From Lentzea albida (GTDB lineage: Bacteria > Actinomycetota > Actinomycetes > Mycobacteriales > Pseudonocardiaceae), in the NCBI RefSeq assembly GCF_900111005.1, contig NZ_FOFV01000033.1:1-58124 (forward strand): DNA of 58,124 nt. The letters run 5' to 3'. How positions within the stretch are numbered: the stretch's first letter is position 1; each line of letters starts with the position of its first letter. A program made the translations under genes and the position numbers. Under the pieces are notes generated by a model. That model did not search any database and was not told where the DNA came from. It saw only the letters and a list, made by a program, of their open reading frames with translations. This document shows, in pieces, positions 1 to 8,558 of the stretch.

Positions 1-93
1 GCGACGCGCGCGGCCGCGTTGGCCGGCTTCGTCGGCGTGGTGATGGCACTCATGACTTCCGCTCCCAGAACGCCGGACCCACAGCCTCGATGA
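1..93 (+). CDS. C-terminal end of a truncated gene, probably a membrane protein
   Basis: Frame 1 is open from the first base of the window to a TGA at 91-93. It encodes about 30 residues: an Ala/Val/Gly-rich hydrophobic stretch that could be the last half of a membrane helix, then a short polar Pro/Arg tail. Codon third positions are mostly G or C, as in the real genes nearby. A hairpin follows directly, as expected at a transcript end, and the next gene is convergent. The product cannot be named from so short a piece, and it may be chance. Confidence 0.3.
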   Translation, partial: ATRAAALAGFVGVVMALMTSAPRTPDPQPR

Positions 94-128
94 AGACGGC
101 GCGGGTGATCGTCGATCGGTCCGTCTTC
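92..128. terminator. Possible hairpin terminator between convergent genes
   Basis: GAAGACGG at 92-99 pairs perfectly with CCGTCTTC at 121-128. The 21-nt loop contains a smaller GATC...GATC repeat. It lies right after the stop at 91-93 and before the convergent gene ending at 202. There is no U-run, which is common for high-GC actinobacterial terminators. Confidence 0.3.
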
Positions 129-201
129 GACGGTAGGCGCACGCCGGGTCCATTGCACAACGATGAATCGTCATCACGGCCGGGTAGCTGAGAGATGTCC
201 T

Positions 202-513
202 TCATCGGGAAGAGCGATTCTCAGCTGCGGTGGTGAGCGCACGCCTGGTCGGCGTCATCTTGTGCGGCTTCTCGGCCTTGCGCGGCGGCCGGTCGTTGGC
301 GATCAGGACCGCCATCCACGGCAGCGGCACGGACAGCAGGATGAGTCCGAGCGCCAGCCACCACACCTGTGCGAACAGCACGGCCAGCACGATGCAGGGG
401 ATGCGCATGCTCATGATGAGGGCGTAGCGGCGCCGCCGGGCCGTGAGCTGGTCCTGGTAAGAGGGCGCGGCAGAGGTGATCAGCACTGGCTGTTCACCGC
501 GGTGGGAGTTCAT
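202..513 (-). CDS. DUF3099-family small membrane protein
   Basis: A 103-residue protein of the actinobacterial DUF3099 type. It starts with a polar segment containing the family-like sequence LITSAAPSYQDQLTARRRRY, followed by two close hydrophobic segments (about residues 32-50 and 53-72) forming a membrane hairpin. The tail is basic and cytoplasmic. Family function is unknown. It starts with ATG at 513, 19 bp after the stop of the upstream glycosyltransferase, so the two are probably cotranscribed. Family assignment is by recognition of the sequence pattern. Confidence 0.75.
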   Translation of the reverse strand: MNSHRGEQPVLITSAAPSYQDQLTARRRRYALIMSMRIPCIVLAVLFAQVWWLALGLILLSVPLPWMAVLIANDRPPRKAEKPHKMTPTRRALTTAAENRSSR

Positions 514-532
514 GGATGACCTCCGTTCTCCA

Positions 533-2332
533 TCAGGGATTCGTCGCGGTGCCCGAGCCGGTTCGTGCCTGCTGCGTCACATGCTCCGGTGACAGCCGGC
601 GGTACAGCGCCGCGAACGGCTCCGCGACGGCGTCGATGTGGAAGCGCCGGCGCACGGTGCGCTGCCCTGCCGCCGCGATCGGGGCCGCGGCGGCGCCGAG
701 CCCGACGACGTGTGCGAGCCCTTCGCCCAGCGACCGCGCGGTCGAGGTGTCGACCAGGAAGCCGTTCTCGCCGTGGTCGACGTAGCAGCGCAGCCCGCCT
801 CGTTGAGGGCCGACCGCCGGCAACCCGGCTTCCATGGCTTCGAGCACGGCGATGCCGAACTCCTCCTTCGCGCTGGAACACGCGTAGATGTGCGGCGCCC
901 CGGAAAGCGGGGGACTGGCCGCCAGTTCGTGTTGCAGCCGCCTGATGTCGCCGTTGGACCAGGCGGGGAGGACCGCGAGCCGCCCGCGGGCCGAGGGCGT
1001 GGACCGAGCCAGGTCGAGCAGTTCGTCGAGCACCGCCTGCTCGTCCGGTGTCCGGTCGGTGGAGGAGCCGCCGATGATCACCAGAGCGGTCCGGTGGTGC
1101 AGGCCTGCCTCCAGCCACGCCCTCACCAGCAGGGGCTGCTGCTTCATCGGGTGCAGCCGCCCCACGTTCAGCAGCACGGGCAGCCCTTCGGCGGTGGCGT
1201 CGAGGCGGGGCGAAGCCGAGGGGGAGAACAACTCCCGAACCAGCGACCGGGTGGACGGCGGGGGTGCCGGGGTGATTCCTTCCTCGAGTGCCGTCACCGT
1301 CGTGGGCGTGAGCCGGGGGAAGTGCGCCAGCACCTCGTCCTGCTTGCCGCCGATGGTGATGACCTGGTCCGCTCGCTCGACGAGGTGGTCGGCGGCGCGC
1401 ACGCGGTGGAGGTCGAAGCGCATCGCCGTGAGGTCCTCGGCGTCGTCGAGATGGCGTTCGGCGAGATGCCGGTGCGGGTCCGGGGTGACGGTGAACACCA
1501 GCTTCGCGCCGAGCAGCCGTGCGGCGTCGGCCACGGCGAGGGACCCGTCGTCGGAGTAGCGGACGTGCACGACCTCCGGTGACAGGCCGCATCGCGGCAG
1601 GAGCTCGGTGAGCCACCAGGTGATCCCCGCCCTGTGGCGGGCCATGTCGGGCTGGGCGACCGCCACCGGCGAGTCGACGGGGACGTGCACCGTCCAGTGG
1701 TCGAGCTCGGGGTCCTTCCTGACGGTCACGGTGGTGGGTTCGTGCGCGAGCACGACGGTGATCACGCGGCCGATGTCGTTCCGCCGCACCAGGGCGTCCG
1801 CCAGGGACGACAGGAACACGCTGAGCCCGCCGCTCGCGCCCTCGCCCGGCCGCGCGGTGCCACCGATGAGCATCGCCTGGGCGATCACGGGTCCCGTGGC
1901 GGGCGGTGCGACCGGCAACGCGATGTCGTCGTGCAGCAGGTCGAGCATGAGCTTTTCGTAGGGGGAACGGGGTGTGTCGTCCACCGGCTCGCCGAGCGCG
2001 TGCAGGTAGCGCCACAACGCCGGGCCCGTGGCAGCGGCGCGCGCCTCGTCCGCGTTGAGCGGTGCGAGGCGGTGCGTGGTCGCGATGTCGAGCAGGCTCG
2101 CGGTGAGCTCGCGGTCCTGCGTGGACAGAAGTGCCCCGCGCAGTTCCTCGGTCACCGGTCCGGCGCCGTGTTCCCGCACCGTCGCGGGAACCTCTTCACA
2201 CGTCAGGGAGAAGGTCCTCGGGCTCGGGTCCTGGAGCAACGGGGAGAGCAGGTCGTGGGGTGCCGTCACCTGCGGGGCGTTCCCGGCGCTCCTGGCTAGC
2301 AGCGCTCGCTGTACTTCGAGATGTGTCCGCAC
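533..2332 (-). CDS. GT-B fold glycosyltransferase (group 1 / GT4-like)
   Basis: About 600 residues. The first 120 or so are a variable helical extension. A GT-B N-terminal domain follows (GLSVFLSSLADALVRR, the donor/acceptor-side Gly-rich start), then a C-terminal nucleotide-sugar domain with the EX7E motif in KEEFGIAVLEAMEAGLPAVG (around residue 510-530). This motif is typical of retaining GT4 enzymes; the sugar and acceptor cannot be read from sequence. The frame stays open to an ATG at 2410, but that would overlap the divergent gene at 2404 and has no ribosome-binding site. GTG at 2332 is preferred, leaving a 71-bp divergent promoter region. The start is uncertain. DUF3099 follows downstream. 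Confidence 0.8.
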   Translation of the reverse strand: MRTHLEVQRALLARSAGNAPQVTAPHDLLSPLLQDPSPRTFSLTCEEVPATVREHGAGPVTEELRGALLSTQDRELTASLLDIATTHRLAPLNADEARAAATGPALWRYLHALGEPVDDTPRSPYEKLMLDLLHDDIALPVAPPATGPVIAQAMLIGGTARPGEGASGGLSVFLSSLADALVRRNDIGRVITVVLAHEPTTVTVRKDPELDHWTVHVPVDSPVAVAQPDMARHRAGITWWLTELLPRCGLSPEVVHVRYSDDGSLAVADAARLLGAKLVFTVTPDPHRHLAERHLDDAEDLTAMRFDLHRVRAADHLVERADQVITIGGKQDEVLAHFPRLTPTTVTALEEGITPAPPPSTRSLVRELFSPSASPRLDATAEGLPVLLNVGRLHPMKQQPLLVRAWLEAGLHHRTALVIIGGSSTDRTPDEQAVLDELLDLARSTPSARGRLAVLPAWSNGDIRRLQHELAASPPLSGAPHIYACSSAKEEFGIAVLEAMEAGLPAVGPQRGGLRCYVDHGENGFLVDTSTARSLGEGLAHVVGLGAAAAPIAAAGQRTVRRRFHIDAVAEPFAALYRRLSPEHVTQQARTGSGTATNP

Positions 2333-2403
2333 ATCCGTTGTTCGAACCGGAAGGGGTGGTCGGATCGAACAATTTTCGAGCAGTAGCAACGAGGAGGAGA
2401 CCT

Positions 2404-3714
2404 GTGTCACGGTTTGTCGTTGTCAGTCCGCCGTTTCGCTCCCACGCGCAGCCGATGTCCGTGTTCGCGGCCGCGCTGAACGCGGCGGGTGCGCGGGAGG
2501 TGACGTTCGCGTGTGGTCCTGAGTTCGCCGACCTCGCCCGCGGTCTTCCTTTCGCGGCACTGAAAACCACGCGCGACTCGAACAGCGGGATCGCGGAGCG
2601 GACCGAGCAGGACCAGCGCTCCGCAAGTGAGCTCACCGGCTTTCTCCGTGCCACCGAAGGAGGTGCGGCCGCCGCGTTGCTCGCGCAGACGCGCCGCAGG
2701 AGGGCGGAACCGCTCGCCGCGCCGGAGCAGGTGTGGCGCGGTGTGGCCGCGTTGCAGGAAAGCGTGCGGCCCGACTGGTACGTCGTCGACCAGATCGATT
2801 ACGCCACAACGCTTGCACTGCACGCGTTGGGCCTGCCGTTCGTGTCCTACGTCACCGGTCATCCGAGCTACCTGGTCGCCGAGGACGACCAGTTCTTCGG
2901 TCTGCCCCAGGCCTGGCCGTCCGCGGTGCGGCCGGCACCGGCAGAGCTGGAGCTGCTCTCCGCCGAGGTCCGCCTCACCGATCTCGCCCTCACCGCCGCG
3001 TTCGCCCGCTTCCTGCGGGAGTTCTCGCCGGCCACGCCGGCGCCGCGTCGTGCCTTCGCGTTGACCTCCTCCCGCGCCGCGGTCGTCAACTACCCGGAGC
3101 TGCCCTGGTTGCCTCCGTTGCCGCAGCACCAGCCCCGGATCTTCCTCGGCCACTGCACGTCTCCCGAGGCGCTGGACGAGACCTGGCTCGACCGGGTCCG
3201 TGGCCGCCGTGTCCTTCTCGTGGCGCTGGGGACGTTCCTGTCCGCCAGGCACGACGTCCTGCGCACCGTGGTCCGCGGAGCACTCCGGGTTCCCGGCCTG
3301 ACCGTCGTGGTGGCGGCCGGTGGCCGGGTCGCCGAACTCGCCGACCTGGCCGCGGATCCCCGCGTGGTCGTCGAGCCGGTCGTTCCGCAGCGCGCGTTGC
3401 TGCCGCACGTCGCCGCGATGGTGCACCACGGCGGGAACAACTCCTTCACGGAATGCCTCGAGGCGGGAGTTCCGGCTGTGGTCCTGCCCTTTTCCAGTGA
3501 CCAGTTCTGCATCGCCCACGACGCCGAGCGCTCAGGTGCGGGCGTGTGCCTGGATCCCAACGCCGCCACACCCGAAGACGTGGAGAACGCGCTGAAGGCG
3601 GTGCTGGCGGACCCGAGCTCGATCGCGGAGCTGAGGGACGCCGTGCGGGCAGCGGGGCCCGAGCGGGGCGCCGCGCGGTTGCTGGAGGTGCTGGACCGGA
3701 ACCCGGCGTCCTGA
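2404..3714 (+). CDS. GT1-type (MGT/UGT-like) glycosyltransferase
   Basis: A 436-residue GT-B enzyme of the macrolide/UDP-glycosyltransferase type. The C-terminal donor site contains HHGGNNSFTECLEAGVPAVV and then PFSSDQFCIA, matching the PSPG-like HxGGxxSxxEAL...P...DQ pattern of GT1. It probably transfers a sugar from an NDP-sugar to a small or lipid acceptor in the cytoplasm; the acceptor is unknown. GTG at 2404 is chosen because GAGGAGGAGA lies about 4-12 bases upstream. The frame extends further upstream but without another good start. It diverges from the GT4-like gene and faces the anti-sigma gene across a hairpin. Confidence 0.82.
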   Translation: MSRFVVVSPPFRSHAQPMSVFAAALNAAGAREVTFACGPEFADLARGLPFAALKTTRDSNSGIAERTEQDQRSASELTGFLRATEGGAAAALLAQTRRRRAEPLAAPEQVWRGVAALQESVRPDWYVVDQIDYATTLALHALGLPFVSYVTGHPSYLVAEDDQFFGLPQAWPSAVRPAPAELELLSAEVRLTDLALTAAFARFLREFSPATPAPRRAFALTSSRAAVVNYPELPWLPPLPQHQPRIFLGHCTSPEALDETWLDRVRGRRVLLVALGTFLSARHDVLRTVVRGALRVPGLTVVVAAGGRVAELADLAADPRVVVEPVVPQRALLPHVAAMVHHGGNNSFTECLEAGVPAVVLPFSSDQFCIAHDAERSGAGVCLDPNAATPEDVENALKAVLADPSSIAELRDAVRAAGPERGAARLLEVLDRNPAS

Positions 3715-3766
3715 CGGTAGAAGGGTCCGCACTCGTCATCGCGGCCGCCCGGTGTCGTCGGAGGAG

Positions 3767-3798
3767 CCACCGCTGGGTGAGAGACCATCCAGCGGTGG
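3767..3798. terminator. Hairpin terminator between convergent genes
   Basis: CCACCGCTGG (3767-3776) and CCAGCGGTGG (3789-3798) form a perfect 10-bp stem with a 12-nt loop. It sits in the 176-bp gap between the GT1 gene and the convergent anti-sigma gene, so it could stop both transcripts. Confidence 0.55.
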
Positions 3799-3890
3799 GC
3801 GGCACCTCGACTTCCCGTCCAGCCATGAATCCATCGTCACCCGCCGCGACAACGCCTGCATGATGGGCGCACGCATTCGCCGTGGCCGGC

Positions 3891-4580
3891 TCAGCTGAGG
3901 TTTCCCTGGAGCATGCTGACGCCGTGCTCCTGCTGACCCAGCCGCTGCGCGGACACGTCCACCACGCCGAAGGTGCGCAGGTCGACCCCCGCGGGGATCG
4001 GCATGTCGGCCTGCCCGCCCGTGAGCACGCCCAGGGGGATCATGACGGCCGCGCCGTCGTAGAGCCACACCTGGTACAGCCCTTCGGGTGCCGGCATTCC
4101 GTCCACCGACACGCGCAGCACGGTGCGGCCGTCGGTGCGCACGACCTGGGCGGTCCCGCGAGCGGTGTCGGGGGCGGTGCCCAGCCGGACCAGGTCCGTC
4201 TGCGCCACGAGCTGTTCGGTGACCGCGGGAGCGGTCCTCATGGCCCGCTCCACCACGATCGCGCCGGAGGCGCCGACCACGGCCGCCACAGCCGCGACGG
4301 CGAGGAACGCGCGCCAGCGGCGTGGTGGCCGCCGCAGGGGAACTACAGGCGCGATCGCCTCCTGGCCCGTCTCGGCCGCGATGCGGTTCCAGACGGCGTC
4401 GGGTGGTGCGGGCAGATCCAGTTCCGCACGGGCTTCGCGGCCGAGGGACACCACCTCGCGCAGCGCCTCCACCTCGGAGCGGCAGTAGGCACAGGTGCGC
4501 AGGTGGTCCTCAGTGGACCGATCAGGTGCCGGTTCGCCCAGCGCCAGCAACGTGAGCGCGTCAGGGTCGGCGTGTGCCAC
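3891..4580 (-). CDS. rskA: RskA-type zinc-associated anti-sigma factor
   Basis: A 229-residue single-pass membrane anti-sigma factor. The N-terminal domain carries the zinc-binding HxxxCxxC motif (DHLRTCAYC, around residues 24-32) that clamps the ECF sigma factor. A transmembrane helix follows (about residues 93-112). The extracytoplasmic C-terminal domain resembles the RskA / anti-sigma-K domain, with a VSVDGMPAPEGLYQVWLYDG core. Its start lies 20 bp inside the sigma gene, implying translational coupling and 1:1 production. By analogy with mycobacterial RskA, regulated proteolysis would release the sigma factor. The signal sensed here is unknown. Confidence 0.85.
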   Translation of the reverse strand: MAHADPDALTLLALGEPAPDRSTEDHLRTCAYCRSEVEALREVVSLGREARAELDLPAPPDAVWNRIAAETGQEAIAPVVPLRRPPRRWRAFLAVAAVAAVVGASGAIVVERAMRTAPAVTEQLVAQTDLVRLGTAPDTARGTAQVVRTDGRTVLRVSVDGMPAPEGLYQVWLYDGAAVMIPLGVLTGGQADMPIPAGVDLRTFGVVDVSAQRLGQQEHGVSMLQGNLS

Positions 4581-5151
4581 GGTCCACCTCCCACCGCTGC
4601 CTGAGTCGTGCCATTCCGCGCCTCAGATGGCTCTTCACCGTGCCGAGCGGCATGCCGGTCGCCGCGGCGATCTGGTCGTGCGTGAGGTCATCGTAGAAGG
4701 CGAGCAGAAGAACGCGTTGCTGCTGGGGTGGCAGCGCGGCGATCGCCTCCAGCATCACCATTCTGTCGATCACGCGTTCGGGCCGGACGGGCTCGTCGGA
4801 CGTCGTGCCCGCGGCGGCCGCGTGGAGCACCTCGACCACGTGCTCGTCCCGGCCGCGAGAACGCAGCACGTCGATCGCACGGCGACGTGCGATGGTGAGC
4901 AGCCAGACGAGCAGACTCCCTTTGGCGGGATCGAAGCTCTCCCGGCTCCGCCACGCCGTCACGAACGTCGTCTGCACCACGTCCTCGGCGTCCGGCCGCG
5001 ACGGCAGCGTCGCCGCCGCCACCCGCAGCACAGCCGCGGAATAGCGCTCGTAGACCGCGCGCAGCGCACCGTCGTCCCCGGCGACGAACGACTTGGTCGT
5101 CTCGTCGAGGGACTCGCTGGCATCGGCCATCACGGTGACCACCGCGGGCAA
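4561..5151 (-). CDS. sigK: ECF sigma factor, SigK-like
   Basis: A 196-residue group 4 sigma factor. Region 2 includes DAEDVVQTTFVTAW and the RRRAIDVLRSR -10-reading segment. Region 4 is a helix-turn-helix (LTHDQIAAATGMPLGTVKSHLRRG) that reads the -35 element. The start is either TTG 5151, with GAGGTGG seven bases upstream, or ATG 5130; the former has the better ribosome-binding site. Assignment to SigK rests on the coupled RskA-type anti-sigma gene and on a SigK-type promoter before the fasciclin lipoprotein gene at 35431. It is separated from the gene upstream by a strong terminator, so it must have its own promoter; none was recognised. Confidence 0.83.
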   Translation of the reverse strand: MPAVVTVMADASESLDETTKSFVAGDDGALRAVYERYSAAVLRVAAATLPSRPDAEDVVQTTFVTAWRSRESFDPAKGSLLVWLLTIARRRAIDVLRSRGRDEHVVEVLHAAAAGTTSDEPVRPERVIDRMVMLEAIAALPPQQQRVLLLAFYDDLTHDQIAAATGMPLGTVKSHLRRGMARLRQRWEVDRGTRRP

Positions 5152-5210
5152 GATCGCACCACCTCACGGAATCTAGGGCTCGCCGGCCCGGTTCGCACGA
5201 CGGCCGCGAC

Positions 5211-5240
5211 GGGCCCGCTCACGACGGCGTGAGCGGGCCC
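5211..5240 (-). terminator. Strong GC hairpin terminator
   Basis: GGGCCCGCTCAC (5211-5222) and GTGAGCGGGCCC (5229-5240) form a perfect 12-bp stem with a 6-nt loop. It lies 14 bp past the stop of the secreted-protein gene (5255) and before the sigma-factor gene. It should end the upstream leftward transcript and insulate sigK. Confidence 0.7.
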
Positions 5241-5254
5241 GGACAGGGGCGTGC

Positions 5255-5791
5255 TCAGCGCAGGACCGGGTTGCCGTAGCCGATCACGAGGCCCGGGGTG
5301 AACGCGGTGACGCCGAAGGTGCCGTTCAGCACCGACGCGGCCCCCGGGGTCAGGGCGAGGGTGACGCCCTGCGGGGTGGCGGCACCGATGGTGAAGAGGT
5401 CCGCGCGTTGCCGGAAGCCCACCAGCCCGGACACCACCCCGCGGTTCAGGTCGATCGTGTAGTTGGTCAGGTACAGGCGCGTGTGACCGGCCTGCAGCAC
5501 GAGTCCGCCGACGTGCTCGATCGTGCCGTCGGACGGGTTCCCGACGATGCCGAAGCTGATCGCCGATCCCGTCCTGCCCGCGAGGAAGGGCTTCACCTTC
5601 ACCCCCAGCGAGGTCAACGCCGCCGCGGCCGCGGGATCGAGCGTCAGGTCGGTGCGCCCTTTGAAGAAGTTCCCCCATGCCGAGCTGTGAGTGGCCGAGG
5701 CGGGCGCGGCGGTGGCGGCGGGAGCCGTGGACACACCGCCCGCGAGAGCCATCCCGAGGGCAAGACCGGCGGTGATCATGCGGTTGCGCAT
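5255..5791 (-). CDS. Secreted protein of unknown function (HtaA-like beta fold)
   Basis: 178 residues. ATG 5791 is chosen because ACAGGAGTG precedes it; the open frame continues upstream without a better site. A Sec signal peptide is clear: basic start, hydrophobic core, then an Ala-rich site near APAATAAPASA. The mature part has the pattern LDPAAAAALTSLGV...GTIEHVGGLVLQ...LTNYTIDLNRG, seen in actinobacterial secreted proteins related to the HtaA haem-binding fold. No haem-ligand motif could be confirmed. It lies beside sigK-rskA, and a weak SigK-like promoter (5936-5964) is upstream, so it may belong to that regulon. Confidence 0.7.
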   Translation of the reverse strand: MRNRMITAGLALGMALAGGVSTAPAATAAPASATHSSAWGNFFKGRTDLTLDPAAAAALTSLGVKVKPFLAGRTGSAISFGIVGNPSDGTIEHVGGLVLQAGHTRLYLTNYTIDLNRGVVSGLVGFRQRADLFTIGAATPQGVTLALTPGAASVLNGTFGVTAFTPGLVIGYGNPVLR

Positions 5792-6130
5792 CGAAGCACT
5801 CCTGTCCGTCGTGCGGAACTGGTCAGGAGGGGTACGACCGGCACGAACCCCGCGGATGCACCTCCGGAGAAGTTTTCTGGTGGACGACGTCGGGGTCAGC
5901 GTTTCGGCAGGGTTCAGGCCGGTTGCCAGTCTCGTGGTTCGCGCGACCGTCACGAAGCTGATGGTGACGCCGTGCCCATCGTCGATCAGGGTCTTGACGT
6001 CCTATCCGTCGCCCAGTTCGGTCCACGCGATCGTCGCGGGCTCGGCGAGCGGGTGCACCGCGGACAGCGCGTCGACGACGTCCGCGGTGTTCCACGGGCC
6101 GCGGAAGCAGCCGACCCGCAGGGGCGGGGC
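5792..6130. other. 339-bp gap with no gene assigned
   Basis: No reading frame here has both a start and a ribosome-binding site. Reading past the stop of the leftward glycosyltransferase (6131-6133) in the same frame gives about 42 residues with coding-like composition (RVGCFRGPWNTADVV...), ended by TAG at 6002-6004. This could be a decayed 3' extension or a remnant. The rest is presumed 5' region of the secreted-protein gene. Confidence 0.3.
5936..5964 (-). promoter_or_regulatory. Weak SigK-like promoter candidate
   Basis: On the minus strand CCATCA is followed after 17 bases by CGAACC. This is close to, but two changes away from, the SigK pattern seen perfectly before the fasciclin gene at 35431. 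It is about 145 bp upstream of the secreted-protein start. Chance matches of this quality are possible. Confidence 0.22.
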
Positions 6131-7261
6131 CTAGGCGGAACCGTCCGGCACCGGTCCCTGCTCGCGGGCGTGCTTCTCGAACAGCGCCTCGAAGGCGTCG
6201 AGCACGGCCGGGACGCTGAACTTCGCCGCGGCCGTTCCGTCGGAGACCGGGGGTTCGTCGCGCAACGACCGCAGTCCCGCGGTGATGGCCGCCGCGTCGC
6301 CGGGCGGCACGATGACGCCGAAACCGGTCTCCCGCACCGGGATGCGCACGCCGGGGAGATCGCTCGCCAGCACCGGCACACCTGCGAGCATCGCGACGAC
6401 CTGCACGATCCCGAAGGCCTCGAACGCGTTCACCGACGGCAGGGCGAACACGTCGAGGGACGCGTAGAAGTCGCCGAGGTCCTCGTCCGGCACGAACCCG
6501 AGCAGCTTGATCCGCGGGTCGTCCGCGATGCGTTCGCGCACGCGGGCGATGACGCTGCCCCCGGCGACGTTGCCGAAGTCGCCGCCGATCAGCAGGCGGG
6601 CGGACGGGTCCTCCAGCGCGCGGAAGCCGTCGACCAGGTGCTCGACGCCCTTCTCCTCGACGATGCGGCCGAGGAACCCGACGTGCGGGCCGTCGCCGTC
6701 GCGGAACCTCGGCGTCCCGGCGGGGACCGGGCGGCAGGGCGGGGGCACGGCGGTCATGTGCGGCTGGATGGACGGCCACAGCCTGCTCTCCCGCGCGTAG
6801 TCCTCGCTCGTCACCGCGACGGCCGCCGCGCGCCGCATCGCGAGGCGGCTGGACGCGTCGATCACCTTGCCCTGCACCGCGTTCACCAGGCCGGGCGGCA
6901 GGCTGACGTCGCAGTGGTAGGTCACGACGACCGGGCACTTGGCCAGCGCGGCCACCGGGCCGGCCTCGAGCATCGGCAGGTGGAGGTTGAGCACCCTGGC
7001 GTTCGCCGACGCCTCGCGCACCATCGTGGCGAACGCCGGGCTGATCACGCCCTTGCCGAACCGGGCGAGCACGGGCGCGCGGCTCACGCGCACGCCGTTG
7101 ATCGTCTCCTCGTGCGGCAGCGAGGGGTCGTGGCGGGTCGTGACCACGCAGACGCGTTTGCCGCGTTCGGCGAGCCCCTCCGCGACGTCCCGCGCGAAGT
7201 TGGTCAGGCCCGACACGTACGGCGAGTAGTAGGTCAGGGCGATGACGAGGTCGTCGAGCAC
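6131..7261 (-). CDS. GT4-family glycosyltransferase
   Basis: 376 residues, GT-B fold. The N-terminal domain begins LVIALTYYSPYVSGLTNFARD, the acceptor-side loop typical of WbuB/GT4 enzymes. The C-terminal domain has GFLGRIVEEKGVEHLVDGF and VFALPSVNAFEAFGIVQVVAMLAGVPVLASD, which contains the EX7E-like donor motif. It probably adds a sugar to a lipid-linked or envelope glycan at the inner membrane face. GTG 7261 is preceded by AGGAGAG and overlaps the upstream flippase gene by 28 bp, so the two are cotranslated. The pairing suggests that this enzyme builds the glycan the flippase exports. Confidence 0.85.
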   Translation of the reverse strand: MLDDLVIALTYYSPYVSGLTNFARDVAEGLAERGKRVCVVTTRHDPSLPHEETINGVRVSRAPVLARFGKGVISPAFATMVREASANARVLNLHLPMLEAGPVAALAKCPVVVTYHCDVSLPPGLVNAVQGKVIDASSRLAMRRAAAVAVTSEDYARESRLWPSIQPHMTAVPPPCRPVPAGTPRFRDGDGPHVGFLGRIVEEKGVEHLVDGFRALEDPSARLLIGGDFGNVAGGSVIARVRERIADDPRIKLLGFVPDEDLGDFYASLDVFALPSVNAFEAFGIVQVVAMLAGVPVLASDLPGVRIPVRETGFGVIVPPGDAAAITAGLRSLRDEPPVSDGTAAAKFSVPAVLDAFEALFEKHAREQGPVPDGSA

Positions 7262-8391
7262 AGTTCGCTCTCCTGTCGTGGGGATGTGAGCAGCCGGAGT
7301 CCGACGAGCAGTCCGGCGAGTGATCCGGTGAGGAACGCGATCTCCGCGCGAAGCACCAGGTCGGGGATGACGGCGAACGTCGCGGCGGCGGTCAGGACGC
7401 CCGCGATCCAGCTCCACGCGACCCGGCTGTGCAGGGCGTCCGCGACGAGGGCCTGGGTGGTGACGATCAACCCGAGGTGGGCGACGACGCCGACCGCGAG
7501 GAGCGCCAGATCCGCGGCGGACACGACGTAGAGAGGACCGAACACCAGCCGCACCAGCCACGGCCCGATCGTGAACGCCACGGCGACGCCGAAGCCCGCC
7601 GCGACGGTGAGCACGGCCGCGAGACGGGTCACGACGGTGCGCTTGCGCTTGCCCGCGAGCACGGGCAGCAGCGCCGTCTGCAGCGGGACCGCGACGAAGA
7701 GCGGGACCCTGGCGAGCAGGAAGGCCGCGAGGAACACCCCGGCGTGGGCTCGTTCCGCCGGCGTCGCGACCGCGCTCACCAGCACGGGGATGCCGTTGAG
7801 GAGCAGTTGCGCGCACAGGGAGCCGACGAGCAGCGGGGAGACCGCGCGGGCGAACTCGCGCACGGGCACTTCGCCGTCCTGCTGCCACCAGATGGCGGCC
7901 AGCACGGGCAGGTGCGCCACCGCGACCGCCGCCACGAGCGTCCACTCGAACTGCGCGCTCGTCGTGGCCCCGAGCCAGCCGGCGAGCAGCGCGAACACCA
8001 CGCGCAGGGTAGTGTCGGCGACCAGCAGGCCGCCGTGCCACGCCAGCCTCCCGCTGCCGATCAGCGTGCCCCGCACCAGGAACTGCGCCGCGGACAGGAA
8101 GCACAGCAGCACGACGGCGGGGGAGACGAACACGGCCAGCGCGCCCTCGACGACCGCCATGCAGCCGGCGACGACGGCGGCCGAGCGCAGCGCGCGGGGG
8201 CCGAGGCGGGCCAGTTCCTGTTCCACGGGAAGGAAAGCGCCGAACCCGACGAGCAGCGCGATCGACCAGAACGCGCCGAAGTCGCTGTACTCGGCGGGTG
8301 AGACGTTGCGCGCGACGATCGCCAGGTAGGCGTTGACGAGCAGTCCGGACAGGACGATGCACACCCCGACGAGACCGAGCGCACGAACCAT
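7234..8391 (-). CDS. Polysaccharide/lipid-linked sugar flippase (Wzx/MVF-like)
   Basis: 385 residues with about 10-12 hydrophobic segments and few long loops, in the style of MOP-superfamily exporters. It opens VRALGLVGVCIVLSGLLVNAYLAIVARNVSPAEYSDFGAFW, the typical first two helices of polysaccharide biosynthesis proteins with the (A/S)xxxxYxxF segment. Predicted role: flipping a lipid-linked glycan across the membrane. It diverges from the arabinosyltransferase gene across 167 bp and overlaps the GT4 gene downstream. The substrate is unknown; the context suggests a cell-wall or teichoic/arabinan-type glycan. Confidence 0.78.
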   Translation of the reverse strand: MVRALGLVGVCIVLSGLLVNAYLAIVARNVSPAEYSDFGAFWSIALLVGFGAFLPVEQELARLGPRALRSAAVVAGCMAVVEGALAVFVSPAVVLLCFLSAAQFLVRGTLIGSGRLAWHGGLLVADTTLRVVFALLAGWLGATTSAQFEWTLVAAVAVAHLPVLAAIWWQQDGEVPVREFARAVSPLLVGSLCAQLLLNGIPVLVSAVATPAERAHAGVFLAAFLLARVPLFVAVPLQTALLPVLAGKRKRTVVTRLAAVLTVAAGFGVAVAFTIGPWLVRLVFGPLYVVSAADLALLAVGVVAHLGLIVTTQALVADALHSRVAWSWIAGVLTAAATFAVIPDLVLRAEIAFLTGSLAGLLVGLRLLTSPRQESELCSTTSSSP

Positions 8392-8558
8392 GGCCGGACC
8401 CTATCGGCCGCGCTGTGGCGATTTTCCCCTCCGTAACACGATTGCGGGGTATGGCAACGCAGACGTAGCAATGCGGGGGTTCTCCGGGGTTCTCGCGTAA
8501 CGGGCGGTCGCTAGCTTCTGACGCCTCGCCCTTCCAAACCCCCTTAGGACATCGGCGC

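Noticed and set aside
2336..2352. A tRNA T-loop-like GTTCGAAC sequence
   Set aside because: No acceptor stem, anticodon arm or D-arm can be formed around it; it is in the divergent promoter region of two glycosyltransferase genes.
5408..7531. A 707-codon open frame on the plus strand
   Set aside because: It crosses the opposite strand of the secreted-protein gene and the GT4 gene and has low-complexity composition. No motif or ribosome-binding site supports it.
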